A stretch of DNA of 56,791 nt, taken from Clostridiales bacterium (GTDB lineage Bacteria; Bacillota; Clostridia; Oscillospirales; Oscillospiraceae). The stretch lies in contig JALERU010000054.1 of NCBI GenBank assembly GCA_022764045.1, positions 1 through 56,791 of the forward strand, read 5' to 3'. The notes under the pieces were generated by a model, which worked only from the letters and a program-made list of their open reading frames with translations, did not search any database and was not told the DNA's origin. This document shows positions 33,923 through 41,991 of this stretch, piece after piece. The position numbers and the translations under genes are program-made. Positions within the stretch are counted from its first letter, which is position 1. Each line of letters opens with the position of its first letter.

Positions 33923-34945
33923 ATGCCGGAAATTTCGGTGATCGTACCCGTTTACCGCGCCGAGGCCTTTTTGCGCAAGTGCGCGGATTCCATTCTGTCC
34001 CAGTCCTTTTCGGACCTGGAGCTCCTTCTCGTCGACGACGGCTCCCCGGACAACAGCGGCGCCCTGTGTGACCAGATCGCCCAGGCCGACGGCCGGGTGC
34101 GGGTGTTCCATAAGGAGAACGGCGGGGTGAGCTCCGCCCGAAACCTGGGGATGGCCCAGGCCAGGGGCACCTATCTGGCCTTCGCCGACTCTGACGACTG
34201 GCTCCCCCCCAACGCCCTGGAGACCCTGTACGGCGCCCTGGGCGCCGCCGGGGCCGACACCGCCGGGGGAGCCCACTACCGGGTGGAGGTGGACGGGCGC
34301 CAGGAAAAGGAGCCCGGCGCCCTGCCCGCCGGGACCTATGGTCCCGGGGAGATCCGCACCGGGATCGTGGACCGGCTGCTGGGAGAGCGGATGGGAAAGC
34401 CGGGGGAAGTCCTCAACGGCTTCATCTGGCGTTTCCTCTTCTCCCGGGAGATCATTCAGAGCCAAAACATCACCTTCGCCGGGGCCTATCTGGAGGATGA
34501 GCTCTTTCTGATGGAGTATTTCTGTTACGCCCAAAAGCTGGCCATGGTGGACCAGCCGGTGTACTATTATCTCCAGAACCCCGTCTCCGTCACCCGGCGC
34601 TATCTGCCGGAATATATGCAGACCTTCCAGAGCTTTATGAAAGCCAAGGAGGCCCTGGCCCAGCGCCAGGGCCTGGGGGACAACCTCCCCCTGTGGCGGG
34701 AAAATTCCTACTGGTCCGGTCTGCTCATCGCCATCGGCAACGAGTTTGCCGCCAGCAACGCTGCCTCCTTGGCGGAGAAGCGGCGGCGGATTCGGGGCAT
34801 CTGCCAGCTACCCGCCATGGCCCAGGCCATCCGGGCCATCCACCCCCAGGGCCTGGGGCGGAACAAGCAGATGGTGGCCGACCTGGTCCGCCGCCGGCAG
34901 TTTTTCCTGCTGTCGGTGCTGTACGGGCTGAAAAACCGCAAATAA
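33923..34945 (+). CDS. Family 2 glycosyltransferase
   Basis: 340 aa. GT-A fold: ISVIVPVYRAEAFLRKCADS at the N-terminus, nucleotide-binding LLVDDGSPDNSGALCD, then VSSARNLGMAQARGTYLAFA with the DxD-like SDDW near residues 91-94. The C-terminal 120 residues are helical and basic, with no membrane segment. It should move a sugar onto a cell-surface polymer or lipid carrier; neither donor nor acceptor is known. RBS AAAAGGAGG before ATG 33923, 46 nt after metK. With the O-antigen ligase-like gene it forms a pair of surface-glycan genes in the middle of methyl-cycle genes. Confidence 0.9.
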   Translation: MPEISVIVPVYRAEAFLRKCADSILSQSFSDLELLLVDDGSPDNSGALCDQIAQADGRVRVFHKENGGVSSARNLGMAQARGTYLAFADSDDWLPPNALETLYGALGAAGADTAGGAHYRVEVDGRQEKEPGALPAGTYGPGEIRTGIVDRLLGERMGKPGEVLNGFIWRFLFSREIIQSQNITFAGAYLEDELFLMEYFCYAQKLAMVDQPVYYYLQNPVSVTRRYLPEYMQTFQSFMKAKEALAQRQGLGDNLPLWRENSYWSGLLIAIGNEFAASNAASLAEKRRRIRGICQLPAMAQAIRAIHPQGLGRNKQMVADLVRRRQFFLLSVLYGLKNRK

Positions 34946-34964
34946 TACGGTTTTTGATTGCGGC

Positions 34965-35052
34965 GCCAAGAAAAGGATTGACAACATTCTTTGCGGCTGC
35001 GCCGCTGGACCGCTTGCGCGGCCCCAATCAAACGATGGAATCGTTTGATTAA
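34965..35052 (+). repeat. Hairpin-rich intergenic element with a perfect 11-bp palindrome
   Basis: GC-rich stem GCGGC/GCCGC near 34992-35005, a further GCGCGGCC block, and a perfect 11-bp stem with arm AATCAAACGAT (35026-35036), loop GGA and exact complement (35040-35050). No U tract follows. It sits between the glycosyltransferase and the ligase-like gene. Confidence 0.5.
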
Positions 35053-35095
35053 GAATTCGTATCACCTGTCTCCAAACAGAAAGGAGTGACTGCCT

Positions 35096-36652
35096 GTGGA
35101 AGTGGTCCAGAGCAGTGTGCTTGGCCGCCTGCTTCTCCCCCTGTGGCACTGGCTGTGCCAGCGGTATGAATACAGTCTTCTGGCCCGGGTCATCCGGGGC
35201 ATTGCCCGGGGCTGGGGCCAGGCCTGCGCCGGCAGCGGCCTGATATGCTTTGTCACCCGGGAGGGCTGCCTGTCCAAGGCCTGGAAAGACAGTGTCCTGT
35301 GCCGGGTGCTGACCTTCCTGCTGAGTATTCCCACCATCCTGCTGCAAAAGCTTTACAGCGCGGGCAAGGAGGTCTTTGAACACAGCGTGGCCTCCCGCAT
35401 CGCCTTTGCTGTGGTGGAGGAGACCCCTCTGGCCGTGGCCTGGCTGATGCTGCTGGTCATGGTGATCCCCTTCAAATACTGGAATAACGCCTATAGCTTC
35501 GCCGGGTTTATCCTCTGCTTCCTGCTGGCCCTTTGCGCGGGGATGCGGAAGCGGGACTTCCGGCTGGACCTGACCTTCTTAGGCCCCTGGATCGTGGCCT
35601 TTGGCGCTATGATCTTTGTGGCCTGGCCTCTGTCCGCCTATCCCTCCCTCTCCACCCGGTTCCTGCTGTACTACATCACCTGTATGCTCTGCGTGGTGGT
35701 CATTGTGAGCACGGTGGAAACCTGGGCGCATTTGCTGCGCCTGATGTCCTTTTCTTCCCTGGCCCTGGTGGTCATGTCCTTTGCGGCTCTGTATCAGCGG
35801 GCCCAGGGCATCCAGGTGAACCCCTCTTTCGTGGATATGAACCTGAACAAGGGGATGCCCGGCCGGGTGTGGAGCTTTTATGAAAACCCCAACACCTTTG
35901 CCGAGGTGCTGCTGCTGCTCATCCCCATCGCCATTGCCTATATGCTGTGCACCAAGAGCTGGTTCGGCCGCTTTTTGGGCCTGTTCAGTACCGGGGTGGG
36001 GTTCGTGGCCATGGCCATGACCTATTCCCGGGCAAGCTGGGTGGGTCTGGCCTTTGCGGCGGTGGTCTTTGTGGTGCTGTGGAACCGGAAGCTCATCCCC
36101 GCTGGCATCCTGGTGGCCCTGGTGGGGCTAGCCCTGCTGCCCGACACGGTGTTCAACCGAATCCTTACCATTTTTAACACCTCGGATACCTCCACCAACA
36201 GCCGCTTCCCCCTCTACTATGCCGCGGCGGAGTTCCTCCAGCAGCGGCCCGTTCTGGGCGCCGGCCTGGGGTCCGACGCTGTGCGGCAGGCCATTGGCGA
36301 CCTGAACCTCTTCCATGGCAAGGACCACTTTGTCCACTGCCACAACATCTATCTCCAGGTTTGGTGCGAGACCGGCCTGGTGGGTCTCATTTCCTTTGTG
36401 GGAGGAATTCTCTGGGCGATAAAAAAGGGCTGCCGGGCGGTGGCCACAGGCAGCTGTGACCCGGTGGTCCGCATGACCGTCATCGGCGGGGTTTCCGCCT
36501 TGGCAGGCACCATGCTGTGCGGCATGGCCGATTATATTTGGAACTATCCCCGGGTGATGCTCATTTTCTGGTTTGTCTGCGCCCTGGTCCTGGCGGGTGT
36601 CCGCGTGGCGGGGCGGCAGGCCCAGGAGACGGAGCATGTCCCCGCGCCCTAA
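35096..36652 (+). CDS. O-antigen ligase/polymerase-like membrane protein (WaaL/Wzy type)
   Basis: 518 aa from GTG 35096, 9 nt after AAAGGAG. Ten or more membrane segments, with a hydrophilic N-terminus of about 110 residues. The Wzy_C-type centre is visible: MTYSRASWVGLAFAAVVFVV (the conserved SRG/SRA block), a periplasmic loop with 'NTSDTSTNSRFPLYYAA' and 'RPVLGAGLGSDAVRQAIGD', then HCHNIYLQVWCETGLVGLIS (the HN-L--E-G motif). Members polymerise or ligate lipid-linked glycans on the outer face of the membrane. The long N-terminal part is unusual for the family. Confidence 0.88.
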   Translation: MEVVQSSVLGRLLLPLWHWLCQRYEYSLLARVIRGIARGWGQACAGSGLICFVTREGCLSKAWKDSVLCRVLTFLLSIPTILLQKLYSAGKEVFEHSVASRIAFAVVEETPLAVAWLMLLVMVIPFKYWNNAYSFAGFILCFLLALCAGMRKRDFRLDLTFLGPWIVAFGAMIFVAWPLSAYPSLSTRFLLYYITCMLCVVVIVSTVETWAHLLRLMSFSSLALVVMSFAALYQRAQGIQVNPSFVDMNLNKGMPGRVWSFYENPNTFAEVLLLLIPIAIAYMLCTKSWFGRFLGLFSTGVGFVAMAMTYSRASWVGLAFAAVVFVVLWNRKLIPAGILVALVGLALLPDTVFNRILTIFNTSDTSTNSRFPLYYAAAEFLQQRPVLGAGLGSDAVRQAIGDLNLFHGKDHFVHCHNIYLQVWCETGLVGLISFVGGILWAIKKGCRAVATGSCDPVVRMTVIGGVSALAGTMLCGMADYIWNYPRVMLIFWFVCALVLAGVRVAGRQAQETEHVPAP

Positions 36653-36667
36653 CAAAGGAGAATCCCC

Positions 36668-37537
36668 GTGAAACTCAAAGACCTCTGGAAGGAAAAGGAC
36701 GTGACATTGTCCTTTGAAGCCTTCCCTCCAAAGAAAGACAGCGACTTTGTCAGTGTGGCCCTGGCCGTGGCGGAAATCGCCCGCCTGAAGCCCGATTTTG
36801 TCAGCGTCACCTACGGCGCAGGGGGCGGCACCTCCGCCTACACCCCCCAGATCGCCAAGATCGTCCAGGACCAGGGCGTCACCGCCCTGGCCCACCTGAC
36901 CTGCGTATCCTCCGACCGAAACCGCATCCACCATGAGCTGGACGCCCTCCGGGCGGCGGGCATTGAAAACATCCTGGCCCTGCGGGGGGACTACCCCGAG
37001 GGCTATGACCCCACGGCCCCCCGGGACTACCGCTATGCCCAGGACCTGGTGAAAGAGATCCGGGCCTACGGCGGCTTTTCCCTCGGCGGGGCCTGCTATC
37101 CTGAGGGCCACGTGGAGTGCCACAGCCAGGCGGAGGATCTGGTCCACCTGCGGGAAAAGGTGGAAAGCGGCGTGGACTTTTTGGTGACCCAGATGTTTTT
37201 TGACAACAGCGCCCTGTACAGCTTCCTCTACCGGGCCCGGCAGGAGGGCATCACGGTGCCCGTCCTGGCGGGGATCATGCCGGTGACCAACGCCAGCCAG
37301 ATGACCCGGATTCTCTCCCTGTCGGGCACCACCCTGCCCAACCGGTTCCGGATGATTTTGGACAAGTTCCGGGACCGCCCCGACGCCATGAAACAGGCAG
37401 GGGTGGTCTACGCGGCGGAGCAGATGGTGGACCTGGTGGCAAACGGCGTCCAGGGCGTCCACGTGTATACCATGAACAAGCCCGATGTGGCGGCGGGCCT
37501 GGCGGAACATCTCTCCAAGGTGCTGGGGCGGACATGA
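36668..37537 (+). CDS. metF: 5,10-methylenetetrahydrofolate reductase
   Basis: 289 aa from GTG 36668, 6 nt after AAAGGAGAA. Reduces methylene-THF to methyl-THF, the methyl donor for the MetH encoded two genes later. Marks: LSFEAFPPKKDSD, 'DFVSVTYGAGGG', the folate/FAD blocks 'ALAHLTCVSSDRNRI', ILALRGDYPEG, and GACYPEGHVE; C-terminal 'FLVTQMFFDN' and 'PVLAGIMPVTN'. TIM barrel throughout; no extra domain. Its stop overlaps the ATG of the next gene by 4 nt. Confidence 0.96.
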   Translation: MKLKDLWKEKDVTLSFEAFPPKKDSDFVSVALAVAEIARLKPDFVSVTYGAGGGTSAYTPQIAKIVQDQGVTALAHLTCVSSDRNRIHHELDALRAAGIENILALRGDYPEGYDPTAPRDYRYAQDLVKEIRAYGGFSLGGACYPEGHVECHSQAEDLVHLREKVESGVDFLVTQMFFDNSALYSFLYRARQEGITVPVLAGIMPVTNASQMTRILSLSGTTLPNRFRMILDKFRDRPDAMKQAGVVYAAEQMVDLVANGVQGVHVYTMNKPDVAAGLAEHLSKVLGRT

Positions 37538-38166
37538 ACCTGGACCAGAGAGAGATCGCCCGTTACCTGGGGGCCCATGGGGTTCCCCTGTGGCCCCAGG
37601 CCCAGGCGTGGGCGGCGGACTGCCAACGGGAACTGGAAGGGACAGTTACCCCCCGGACCCTGGGGCGGCGGCTGTCCCTTTCCCTGTTTCAGGGGGAGAG
37701 CCGGGACCTAGACCACCACCTGCGCCACTGCACCGAGGGGTTTTTATACGCCGTGACCTTGGGGGCTGAGACCGACCGCCTGCTGCGCCGGTGGAGCGTG
37801 CAGTCCATGGCGAAAGCGGCGGTGGGACAAGCGGTGTGCGCCGTGTGGCTGGATGAGCTTTCCGCCGACTACTGCGCCGGTCTGCTGCCCCAGTTGGGGG
37901 CGGGGGAGTACCTCACCCCGGCCTTCAGTCCCGGCTATGGGGACTGGGATCTGAGGGCTCAGGAGAAAGTCCTGGCGCTGCTCCAGGCCCCAAAGCGCAT
38001 CGGCCTGACCCTAACGGGGAGCGGGATGCTGGTGCCGGAGAAATCCATCACCGCCCTTGTGGGCATCAGCGACCGGCAGGAGGAGTCCTGCGGCCAGAAG
38101 TGTATGCGCTGTCAAAAGAAAGATTGCCCCTTCCGGTGCGCGCCGGCGGGGCAGGAAAACGGATGA
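37534..38166 (+). CDS. Methionine synthase reactivation (AdoMet-binding) protein
   Basis: 210 aa. Corresponds to the C-terminal activation domain of long MetH, here as a separate protein. Key block: FSPGYGDWDLRAQEKVLALL followed by KRIGLTLTGSGMLVPEKSIT, matching the RxxxGY/P AdoMet-binding and 'LTESxMMxPxKSVSAL' regions of MetH. The last 30 residues carry CGQKCMRCQKKDCPFRC, a cysteine cluster absent from E. coli MetH and possibly a metal or Fe-S site. It would supply SAM for reductive remethylation of cob(II)alamin in the MetH encoded 15 nt downstream. Similar split systems are known in Thermotoga and Clostridia. Confidence 0.88.
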   Translation: MNLDQREIARYLGAHGVPLWPQAQAWAADCQRELEGTVTPRTLGRRLSLSLFQGESRDLDHHLRHCTEGFLYAVTLGAETDRLLRRWSVQSMAKAAVGQAVCAVWLDELSADYCAGLLPQLGAGEYLTPAFSPGYGDWDLRAQEKVLALLQAPKRIGLTLTGSGMLVPEKSITALVGISDRQEESCGQKCMRCQKKDCPFRCAPAGQENG

Positions 38167-38181
38167 AAGGGGAGCAATTCC

Positions 38182-40569
38182 ATGAAACCACTGCTCCAAG
38201 CCATGAAAGAAGGCCGCCTCTATTTTGACGGCGGCATGGGAAGCATGCTCCAGGCGGCGGGACTGCCCGAGGGGCTGCTCCCCGATGTGTGGGGCCTGGA
38301 AAATCCCCAGGGGGTGCAGGCCGTCCACCGGGCCTATCTGGAGGCCGGCTGCCGCCTGATTACCACCAACACCTTCGGCGCCAGTTCTCCGAAGCTGGCC
38401 CCCTACGGCGTGACCCCGGAACAGGTGGTCACCGCCGCGGTGAACAACGTCCGGGCGGCCATGGATCAGATGGGGGTGACCGACGGATATGTCTGCGCCG
38501 ACATCGGCCCCTCGGGAAAGCTCCTGCGGCCGTATGGGGATTTGGACTTTGAGGACGCGGTGGCCCTCTTCGCCGAGACCATCCGGGCTGCCGCCCAGGC
38601 GGGGGCCGACTGCATCCTCATTGAGACCATGAGCGACCTGTATGAGATGAAAGCGGCGGTGGTGGCCGCCAAGGAGAACTGTGACCTGCCTATCTTCGCC
38701 AGCCTGATCTTCGACGGTACCGGTAAGCTCCTCACTGGCGGCTCGCCCCAGGCCGCCGTGGCCCTGCTGGAGGGCCTGGGGGTGGATGCCTTCGGCATCA
38801 ACTGCGGCCTGGGCCCCAAGGAGATGGCGCCGGTGTTCCAGGCCCTGTGGGAGGCCTCCTCCACCCCCCTTTTGTTGCAGCCCAACGCGGGCTTGCCCCG
38901 GAGCGAAGGGGGCAAGGCGGTCTATGACGTGGACCCCCTGGAATACGCCGCCCAAATGCGCCCTCTGGCCCCCATGGCCACTCTGCTGGGGGGCTGCTGC
39001 GGCACCACCCCCGCTCATATCAAGGCCCTCATCGAGGCCACCCGGGACATCCCCTTGCCGGAGGTCACCCAGAAGGACACCCTCCTCATCACCTCCTACT
39101 GCCAGACGGTGGCCCTGGACGGGAAGGACCCGGTGATCATCGGCGAGCGGATCAACCCCACCGGAAAGAAGAAACTCCAGGCCGCCCTGCGGGAAGGGGA
39201 CACGGGATACGTCTTAAACGAGGCATTCAAGCAGGAGGATGCAGGGGCCCACATCCTGGACGTGAACGTGGGCCTGCCCGGCCTGGATGAGCCGGCGGTC
39301 CTGACCAAAACCATGGAGGCCATCCAGGAGGTGACGGGTCTGCCCCTTCAGCTGGATACCTCCAACCCCATCGCCATGGAGACCGCCCTGCGGCGGTACA
39401 ACGGCAAGCCCCTCATTAACTCCGTGAACGGCAAGGAGGAGAGCTTGGCGGCGATCCTTCCCCTGGTGAAGAAGTATGGCGGCGGGCTGGTCTGCCTGAC
39501 CCTGGACGACGAGGGCATTCCCAAAACGGCGGAGGGCCGCCTGGCCATTGCCAGAAAGATCGTCCAGCGGGCCGAGGCCCTGGGGATTCCCCGCCGGGAG
39601 CTTTTGGTGGACGGCCTGACCATGCCCGTGAGCGCCGGGGGGGACAACGCCCGGGTGACCCTGGAGACCATCCACCGGGCCAAGACTGAGCTGGGGGTGA
39701 AGACCGCCCTGGGGGTGTCCAACGTCTCCTTTGGCCTGCCCAAGCGGGAGCAGCTCAACCAGAGCTTCTTCACCATGGCCCTCCATCAGGGCCTGGACGG
39801 GGCCATCATCAACCCCATGAGCGGGGCCATGATGGGGGCTTACCGGTCCTACCGGGCCCTGATGGGCCTGGATGACCAGTGCCAGGAATATATGGAGGCT
39901 TTCCGGGAGGAGGCCCCTGCTTCTCCCACCCCCAAGGCCCCGGAGGGGGAGGTGACCCTCCACCAGGCGGTGTGCAGGGGCCTGAAGGAGGGTGCCGCCG
40001 CCCAGGCCAAGGCCCTGGCCGACCAGGGCCGGGAGATTCTGGAGATCATCAACGGCGAGCTGGTCCCCGCCCTGGATGAGGTGGGCAAGGGCTTTGAAAA
40101 GGGCACCCTGTTCCTGCCCCAGCTTCTCATGAGCGCCGAGGCCGCCAAGGAGGCCTTTGGGGTTTTGAAAGAGTACCTCCCCGCCGGCCAGAGCAGCGGC
40201 GCGCCCCAGATCATCCTGGCGACGGTCAAGGGGGACATCCACGACATCGGTAAGAACATTGTCAAGGTCCTGCTGGAGAGCTACCGCTTCCGGGTGCTGG
40301 ACCTGGGGAAGGACGTGGCCCCGGAGACCATTGTGGAGGCCGTCCGGGCCAAGGCCATTCCCCTGGTGGGCCTGTCCGCCCTGATGACCACCACCACCCC
40401 CTACATGGAGGAGACCATCCGCCAGCTGCGCCAGAGTGGCCTGCCCTGCAAGATCGTGGTGGGGGGCGCTGTCATCACCCAGGACTACGCGGACGCCATC
40501 GGGGCCGACCACTATGCCGCCGACGCCATGGAGACCGTCCACTACGCCCAAGAGCTGCTGGAGGGATAA
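38182..40569 (+). CDS. metH: Cobalamin-dependent methionine synthase lacking the activation domain
   Basis: 795 aa. Three of the four MetH modules in order: homocysteine-binding barrel (1-290, zinc cysteines in INCGLGP near 208 and GGCCGTTPAHI near 271), methyl-THF pterin barrel (about 310-570; ERINPTGKKKLQAAL, 'NAFKQEDAGAHILDVNVG'-like block, 'PLQLDTSNP'), and the B12 cap plus cobalamin domain (about 590-795; VKGDIHDIGKNI with DxHxxG His near 691, 'VGLSALMTTT', 'VVGGAVIT'). E. coli MetH has 1227 residues; the missing C-terminus is supplied by the preceding gene. RBS AAAGGGGAGC before ATG 38182. Confidence 0.96.
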   Translation: MKPLLQAMKEGRLYFDGGMGSMLQAAGLPEGLLPDVWGLENPQGVQAVHRAYLEAGCRLITTNTFGASSPKLAPYGVTPEQVVTAAVNNVRAAMDQMGVTDGYVCADIGPSGKLLRPYGDLDFEDAVALFAETIRAAAQAGADCILIETMSDLYEMKAAVVAAKENCDLPIFASLIFDGTGKLLTGGSPQAAVALLEGLGVDAFGINCGLGPKEMAPVFQALWEASSTPLLLQPNAGLPRSEGGKAVYDVDPLEYAAQMRPLAPMATLLGGCCGTTPAHIKALIEATRDIPLPEVTQKDTLLITSYCQTVALDGKDPVIIGERINPTGKKKLQAALREGDTGYVLNEAFKQEDAGAHILDVNVGLPGLDEPAVLTKTMEAIQEVTGLPLQLDTSNPIAMETALRRYNGKPLINSVNGKEESLAAILPLVKKYGGGLVCLTLDDEGIPKTAEGRLAIARKIVQRAEALGIPRRELLVDGLTMPVSAGGDNARVTLETIHRAKTELGVKTALGVSNVSFGLPKREQLNQSFFTMALHQGLDGAIINPMSGAMMGAYRSYRALMGLDDQCQEYMEAFREEAPASPTPKAPEGEVTLHQAVCRGLKEGAAAQAKALADQGREILEIINGELVPALDEVGKGFEKGTLFLPQLLMSAEAAKEAFGVLKEYLPAGQSSGAPQIILATVKGDIHDIGKNIVKVLLESYRFRVLDLGKDVAPETIVEAVRAKAIPLVGLSALMTTTTPYMEETIRQLRQSGLPCKIVVGGAVITQDYADAIGADHYAADAMETVHYAQELLEG

Positions 40570-40630
40570 CGAAATCTGACGGTTTCCCACAGGAATCTGC
40601 TATTTTCTCCGAAATTTTTTGTAGAAATAG

Positions 40631-40659
40631 TTGACAGAGAAAATAAATGGTGATAAATT
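40631..40659 (+). promoter_or_regulatory. Sigma-A promoter of the ammonium transporter gene
   Basis: Perfect TTGACA (40631-40636), 17-nt spacer, TAAATT (40654-40659). The predicted start near 40666 is only about 5 nt before the terminator-like hairpin at 40671. Confidence 0.7.
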
Positions 40660-40670
40660 GAAACTCACCC

Positions 40671-40707
40671 AAGGGACCGGAATCAGCCCCGGTCCCTTGC
40701 ATATTTT
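40671..40707 (+). terminator. Terminator-like hairpin between metH and the amt gene
   Basis: Stem AAGGGACCGG / CCGGTCCCTT around a short loop, then GCATATTTTTTA. It can end the metH transcript, but as it sits at the very start of the transcript from the promoter at 40631 it could also act as an attenuator or 5' stabiliser for the transporter gene. Confidence 0.75.
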
Positions 40708-40728
40708 TTAGAGAGAAGTGTAGAGACT

Positions 40729-41934
40729 ATGCGAAGCAACCGAAATGTCGGGCTTTTGATTGTCTTCCTGCTCATCACCGTGGCGATGGCAGTGGCATTC
40801 TTCCCGGCAGTCAACCAAAACGTAGACGAAGGGCTGCGCGCTATCACCGCTATCGACACCGACGGCATGGACAACGCCACCCGCACCATTTTCGACTCCA
40901 TCACCTATGCCCGGTCCATCCACATTCTGGCCATGCTGCTGGTGGGCTTCGGCTTCCTGATGGCCTTCCTGCGGGGCCACGAGTTTACCTCCCTCACCGC
41001 CACCTTCCTGGCGGTGGCCATCGCCATCCCCGTGTACATGCTGGTCAAGAGCTTCCTGCCCGGGGAGTTTGAGGTCATGGAGATCGGCGGGTTCCTCTTT
41101 GCCGAGTTTGCCGCCGCCAGCCTGCTCATCTGTATGGGCGCGGTGTTGGGCCGGCTGAAAATGGACCAGTATTTCGTGCTGGCCATCCTCTTTACCATCG
41201 CTTACATCTTTAACGAGTGGCTGCTGCTGGAAAGCGGCCTGTTCAAGGGCTTCCTGGATACCGGCGGGTCGGTGGCCATCCACGCCTTCGGCGCCTACTT
41301 CGGCCTGGGCGTTGTGGCCACCACCGAGAAGAAGTTCCGGGATAAGCCCAGCCCCAAGGCGGACAAGATCAGCAACGAGTTCTGCCTGCTGGGCAGCATG
41401 ATCCTGTGGCTCTTCTGGCCCTCCTTTACCAGCTCTGTGGTGGAGCCGGAAAAGGGCTACCTGACCGTTCTGAACACCGTGCTGGCCCTGTGCGGCTCCA
41501 CCCTGGCCACCTACGTGTTCACCAAGCTTATCCGGGGCAAGATCGAGATCGAGGACATCGCCAACGCGGCCCTGGCCGGCGGCGTGGCCATCGGCTCCAC
41601 CTGCTCCACCGCCAACCCCGGCTTTGCCATGGTCATCGGCATCTGCGCCGGCACCCTGAGCACCCTGGGCTTTGCCATCATCGCCCCCAAGGTCTGCAAA
41701 CTCATCCGGGGTACGGATACCTGCGGCGTCCATAACCTCCACGGCATGCCCGGCCTGCTGGGCGGCCTGTTCGGCATCGCCATCACCGGCAACGTGGGCG
41801 TCCAGGTGGGCGCTGTCATCGCCACTGTGGTGGTGGGCCTGGTTCTCGGCCGCGTCTGCGGCGCCATCCTGTCCCTCATGGGCACCAAGGAAGACACCTA
41901 CAACGACGAGGATGACTTCATTCTGGAAGAGTGA
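40729..41934 (+). CDS. amt: Ammonium transporter, Amt/Rh family
   Basis: 401 aa, about eleven or twelve membrane segments. Rh/Amt marks: GGSVAIHAFGAYFGLGV with the first channel His, and the twin block GVHNLHGMPGLLGGLFG with the second His region; also ALAGGVAIGSTCSTANPGFA. The spelling DTGGSVAIHAFGAYFGL and the lack of the classic AmtB signature lean to the Rh-type branch. The C-terminus is short and acidic (EDTYNDEDDFILEE), unlike the long regulatory tail of AmtB. No glnK lies nearby. Ribosome site AGAGAGAAG is weak. Confidence 0.9.
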   Translation: MRSNRNVGLLIVFLLITVAMAVAFFPAVNQNVDEGLRAITAIDTDGMDNATRTIFDSITYARSIHILAMLLVGFGFLMAFLRGHEFTSLTATFLAVAIAIPVYMLVKSFLPGEFEVMEIGGFLFAEFAAASLLICMGAVLGRLKMDQYFVLAILFTIAYIFNEWLLLESGLFKGFLDTGGSVAIHAFGAYFGLGVVATTEKKFRDKPSPKADKISNEFCLLGSMILWLFWPSFTSSVVEPEKGYLTVLNTVLALCGSTLATYVFTKLIRGKIEIEDIANAALAGGVAIGSTCSTANPGFAMVIGICAGTLSTLGFAIIAPKVCKLIRGTDTCGVHNLHGMPGLLGGLFGIAITGNVGVQVGAVIATVVVGLVLGRVCGAILSLMGTKEDTYNDEDDFILEE

Positions 41935-41946
41935 TTCTGACAAGCA

Positions 41947-41980
41947 TAAAAAGCACCGCCGGAGACGGCGGTGCTTTTTG
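41947..41980. terminator. Bidirectional terminator between amt and the M56 peptidase gene
   Basis: Inverted repeat AAAAAGCACCGCC / GGCGGTGCTTTTT with loop GGAGAC-type centre; A and T runs on either side serve both strands. Convergent genes end at 41934 and 41992. Confidence 0.9.
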
Positions 41981-41991
41981 CGTGGTGTGGG

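Noticed and set aside
36128-37510. 460-codon open frame on the - strand opposite metF and the ligase-like gene
   Set aside because: It is antisense to two motif-rich genes and lacks a start signal; His/Gly/Val bias is typical of shadow frames here.
38182-40569. metH as a truncated gene
   Set aside because: It ends cleanly after the B12 domain, and the missing activation domain is encoded just upstream as a separate protein.
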